NCBI GenBank assembly: GCA_036365145.1
Contig: JAEOAD010000031.1
Coordinates: forward strand, 13,488,001 to 13,552,000
Reading direction: 5' to 3'
DNA from: Orientallactaga sibirica
Lineage: Eukaryota; Chordata; Mammalia; Rodentia; Dipodidae
DNA length: 64,000 nucleotides
The position numbers and the translations under genes were made by a program. Below, in pieces: positions 60,737 to 64,000 of the stretch; within the stretch, counting starts at the first letter, position 1, and every line of letters begins with the position of its first letter. The notes below the pieces were generated by a model. The model ran no database searches. It worked only from the letters and a program-made list of their open reading frames with translations, and had not been told where the DNA came from.

Positions 60737-60900
60737 AGCCAGGTGTGGTGGCACATGCCTTTAATCCCAGCACTCAGGAGGCAGAAGTAGGAGGATCACC
60801 ATGAGTTCAAGGCCACCCTGAGACTACATATGGTGAATTCCAGGTCAGTCTGGGCTACCTCAAAAAAAAACAAAAACAAAAACAAAACAAAATAACACCC
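60737..60900 (+). mobile_element. B1 SINE (dipodoid type)
   Basis: Perfect target duplication CCACTATTCTT (60726-60736 and 60901-60911). AGCCAGGTGTGGTGGC, CTTTAATCCCAGCACTC, ACTACATATGGTGAATTCC and a (CAAAA)n tail. The 3' GCTAGAGTGAGACC part is missing. Confidence 0.92.
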
Positions 60901-60911
60901 CCACTATTCTT

Positions 60912-61332
60912 CATGAACTTTTGCAGGGAGAGCTGATAGATTATGTAATTTATTAGGTATACCTCAAAGACAAAGCTAGATTATGTTACTCAGAAAAAAA
61001 GCTTTAATGCAAGTAGGGACCTGAGTTTAGGTGTGTGGTTAAAGAGGTATCATAGAGGCTCAAGTAGTCATTCAAGGATAATGAAAATGTGCTGAGAAGT
61101 AGAACATATGGCTGAAGGGACAGGCATCTGATTTTAGAGAGTTTATACCAGGTTAAAGACATTTATGTACTTTATAAAGTGGACAATGAGAAGTGACAGG
61201 AGAGACACCATTCATGCAATGCCACAGAAAATTAGTTATAATATTTAACATACATATAGATGATCTGATTTGGAAGTGAAGGTCTAAGGAGGCCTACAGT
61301 TGACTTTAATATATATAATTTGTATATATAAC
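60912..61332. other. No gene or repeat recognised
   Basis: AT-rich, ending in TATATA-rich sequence next to a SINE tail. Confidence 0.5.
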
Positions 61333-61513
61333 ATTTTTATTTATTTATTTGAGATAGACAGAGAATGGGCCTCTAGCCACTGCAGGAAAAAAAAAAAAAA
61401 ACTCCAGATGCATGTGCCACCTTGTGCATCTGGTTTATGTGGGTACTGGGGAATTGAACCTGGGTCCTTAGGTTTTCAAGGCAAGTGACTTAACCACTAA
61501 GTGGTTAAGTCCT
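61333..61513 (-). mobile_element. DIP SINE, head truncated and ending in a palindrome
   Basis: Antisense DIP: (TTTA)n tail, body with an A-run at 61385-61400, CTCCAGATGCATGTGCC. The head should continue past AACCACTAAG with GCCATCTCTCCAGCC. Instead GACTTAACCACT is followed after one A by its exact reverse complement AGTGGTTAAGTC, about 61488-61512. Confidence 0.85.
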
Positions 61514-61548
61514 AACATTATATTTTTAATAGGCAAAAAATTACATAT

Positions 61549-62880
61549 GGTATAGCTGGCACAGATTTTCTCCCATTTTGTGGGTAACCTACTGCTCTGA
61601 TTATAGTATGTTTGTGCAGAAACTTTCAGCTTCACGAGAGCCCATTGGTTGAGTGATTATTTAATTTCCTGGGCTACTGGGGTTTTAAGTTCAGGAAGTC
61701 TTTCCCCATTCCTTTATCTTGGAGAGTTCCTCCTATTTTTTCTTCCAATAGCAGAAGAGTTTCAAGTCTTATATTGAGATCTTTAATCTATTTGGACTTG
61801 ATTTTGTGTATAGTGAGATACGTTGGTCTAATTTCATTTTTCTACATATGGTCATTCAATTTGTCTAGCACCATTTGTTGAAGATGCTGTCTTTTCTCCA
61901 GTATATGTTATTGGCACCTTTGTCAAAGATTAAGGCCACTGACAGAGGCCTAATATCTAGAATCTACAAAAGAAAAAAAAAAAAAAAAACTAAATAATAA
62001 AAAATCTAACAACCCACTCCAAAAATGGGTCAGAGAGAACTGAATAGGGAAATGTCAGAGGAAGAAATACAAATGGCTAACACACACTTAAGAAAGTGCT
62101 CAACATCCCTAAGCATCAGGAGAAGGCAAATTAAAACAACTGTGAGATTCCACTTTACCCCAGTAAGGATAGCAAACATTAAAAATCAAATGACAACAAA
62201 TGTTGGTGAGGATGTGGGGAAACAGGAACCCTCTTTCACTGTGGGTGGGACTATAAACTTTACAACCACTATGGAAATCAATATGGAGAGTCCTGAAAGG
62301 GATGAACATAGAGCTGCCAACAGACCCAGTTATTACCTTTCTGGGCATTTATCCTAAAAGCTCAATGCCTCACTAGAGAGATATTTGCTCGACCATATTT
62401 ATAGCTGCTCAATTCATAATAGCTAAGAACTGGAATCAACCCAGGTGCCCATCATTGGATGAATAGATAATGAAGTTATGGTACAGTGGAATTCTACTCA
62501 GCAGTAAGAAAAAATGATACAGTGAAATTTATAGAAAAATGGGCAGTCTTGGAACAAATCATACTCAGCAAACTCACACAATCACAGAAAAGCAAATACA
62601 GCATGGTCTCACTCATCTACAGCTCCTAACCTGGACCAGCTTGAGTTGCTGACATACCTGATAGGCAAATCATGGCCCAGACATTAGTAATGGAAGGGTT
62701 TGGGGGGAAGGGGAAGGAGACGGTGTAGGAAAACAAACACAAAACTTAATCCAAAATGAACTGGCACCACAGAAACCTTTATACTTAAAGACAGACTAAA
62801 AGATATAACCCTCAAAAGGAGTAAGGGGAGAGCACCTGGAGAGGGTGGGATGAAGCCTAAATTTAAAAAAAAAAAAAAAG
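61549..62880 (+). mobile_element. L1 ORF2 3' end with inverted 5' half
   Basis: 61549-61930 is antisense L1 (GGACTTGATTTTGTGTATAG, TGAGATACGTTGGTC, CACCATTTGTTGAAGATGC). From about 61936 the sense strand takes over at CTGACAGAGGCCTAATATC and continues to an A-run at 62865-62879. In an intact L1 the inverted part ends (..GTGCCAGCTATACC) just where the sense part begins, so this is one insertion with a 5' inversion. A 110-codon frame (62025-62357) begins with the L1 ORF2 phrase MSEEEIQMAN and then shifts phase, so no full protein can be made. Confidence 0.85.
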
Positions 62881-62884
62881 CTTT

Positions 62885-64000
62885 TTTTTTTTGTTATTGT
62901 CTTTAGCATGTAAGTCCCAGTACCAGAAATCAGTTGCTATCCACAATGAGCTGTTGATGGGACAGACCTTCACGGTCCCCCAAACAAGACAGGTTTCTGT
63001 CAAAGCACTTGGTTACCTGCTTGAGGCAAAAGGTAAGTCCCTATTTCTGACGATGCTATATGCTGCCAACAAAGTGCATAAAGATACCTGGCTGGAATGC
63101 AGAAGAGAGCCAGTCCCAGACAGTTAGCCTGTCTAGTGCTTGCTATTGGGAGAAAGTGGCCAACAACGGTCTGAGTAACCAGAGGTCTAAGCTACTCAGA
63201 AGCAAACATCCTGACAGGATGTACATGCCAATGCAATAGTGGCACACAGCCTGGGTGGGTAACCAATAGCTTTCTGATTGGCCAAGAGATCCACTCAGTA
63301 TAAGGGAACCCATTACTGGAACTGGGAACCAGATCAGAATCCTATGGAGACAAAGATTAAGCTCTCCAATGTCAAGTTCTCAGTAGTCTTTGGCTAAAAG
63401 AGGGGTTACATACATCAAATTCTCCCTAAATTAACAATGTTTATCCCATTTAAGCTATACTGACTCACTGTCCATTGCAGAATCTGTTCTTTTTCAGAAG
63501 ATAGCAAGACCTGAGGAGATAAACTACCCCTCACACTTCAGCCAAGCCACAGGTGAAACTACAAAGGAATTGGGGTGACAAGCAAGAGTGCTGCTTCCAT
63601 GCTGGAACTACCAATCAGCACCAGGGTGAAGGAGACAGACACTGAGTATACCCACCCAACTCTTACCAAAGCAGAGATGCAGAGGCTCCTAAGAGCTCAT
63701 CATTGAAGTAGATTTAAAACCCACCCAACATGGCTCAGGGAAGTATGTGAAAGAGGGGGCAGAAAGAATGTAAGAGCCACAGGGTGAACCATCATGCCCA
63801 GAGGCATTCTCACAAACCACCACCACCAAACCACCACCACAACAACAAGAACAACAATCCTGACTGCTATTCCCACAATGCATATCCCACAACCCCATGG
63901 GGAATATCTGTAACCCCACTGAGGAGGGTCTCCAGTGTAATGGGAGCAGGGACAAAGGAAAAAGGGAACCAATACATGAGGTACCCATATAAAACTCAGA
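62885..64000 (+). mobile_element. L1 3' end (lineage B), runs off the window
   Basis: Plus-strand version of the elements at 28623 and 46120: GCAATAGTGGCACACAGCC, GGGTAACCAATAGC, CAGCACCAGGGTGAAGG, AGAGGGGGCAGAAAGAATG. (CAC)/(CAA) triplet patch at 63820-63858. The 78-codon frame at its start is not a recognised protein. It begins directly after the tail of the preceding L1. Confidence 0.65.

Noticed and set aside
62025..62357. 110-codon frame as a gene
   Set aside because: It is a phase-shifted remnant of L1 ORF2 C-terminus within a truncated, partly inverted L1.

Overview
This is a stretch of rodent nuclear DNA, almost certainly from a dipodoid (jerboa or jumping-mouse group). The main evidence is the dominant SINE: about twenty copies of a tRNA-headed element of the B2 superfamily whose head reads like GGCTGGAGAGATGGCTTAG and whose body ends in a CT-rich run and an (AAATA)n tail. 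I know this pattern as the DIP family of Dipodidae. It sits beside B1, B4, ID, MIR, L1, ERVL-MaLR and MLT2 elements, a mix expected for the mouse-related clade. I recognise no protein-coding exon, tRNA, rRNA or other functional gene. Every long open frame is either a dinucleotide repeat read as protein or a fragment inside a transposon, so the window is best read as intergenic or deep-intronic sequence.

Layout. 1-10 kb: DIP copies, a MIR, a MER20, a MaLR 3' LTR with a stub of its internal region, B4 elements and a 5'-truncated L1 3' end. 10-20 kb: an unclassified low-copy block, a long unique stretch with conserved-looking AT-rich islands, and an old L1 with an inverted 5' part. 20-30 kb: an old L1 ORF2 tract (20.2-23.5 kb) broken by four later insertions, a second L1 ORF2 tract (26.2-27.6 kb), and an L1 3' end with an inverted 5' part next to another L1 3' end. 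30-38 kb: LTRs, MIR, B4 and unique DNA. 37.9-40.7 kb: a solo MaLR LTR followed, in opposite orientation, by a complete two-LTR MaLR element; each has a perfect 5-bp target duplication.

41-46 kb is mostly unique plus an L1. 46.1-50.9 kb is the strangest part: three pure (TG)n tracts of 310, 1490 and 298 bp, separated and followed by scrambled pieces of the local flank and then a second, about 99% identical copy of that flank. This looks more like an assembly product of a hard repeat and two haplotypes than a gene system. 51-61 kb is unique DNA (including a cluster of TAATTAG sites at 52.2-52.5 kb) with scattered SINEs and a nested LTR. 61.3-64 kb holds a SINE ending in a perfect 12-bp-arm palindrome, an L1 with an inverted 5' half, and an L1 3' end running off the right edge.

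Nothing here works together as a pathway. The biology is that of retrotransposition: twin-primed L1 insertions, SINE subfamilies with small diagnostic duplications, SINE-into-SINE nesting, and a recent non-autonomous ERVL-MaLR copy. Family names rest on remembered consensus patterns, not on a database search.
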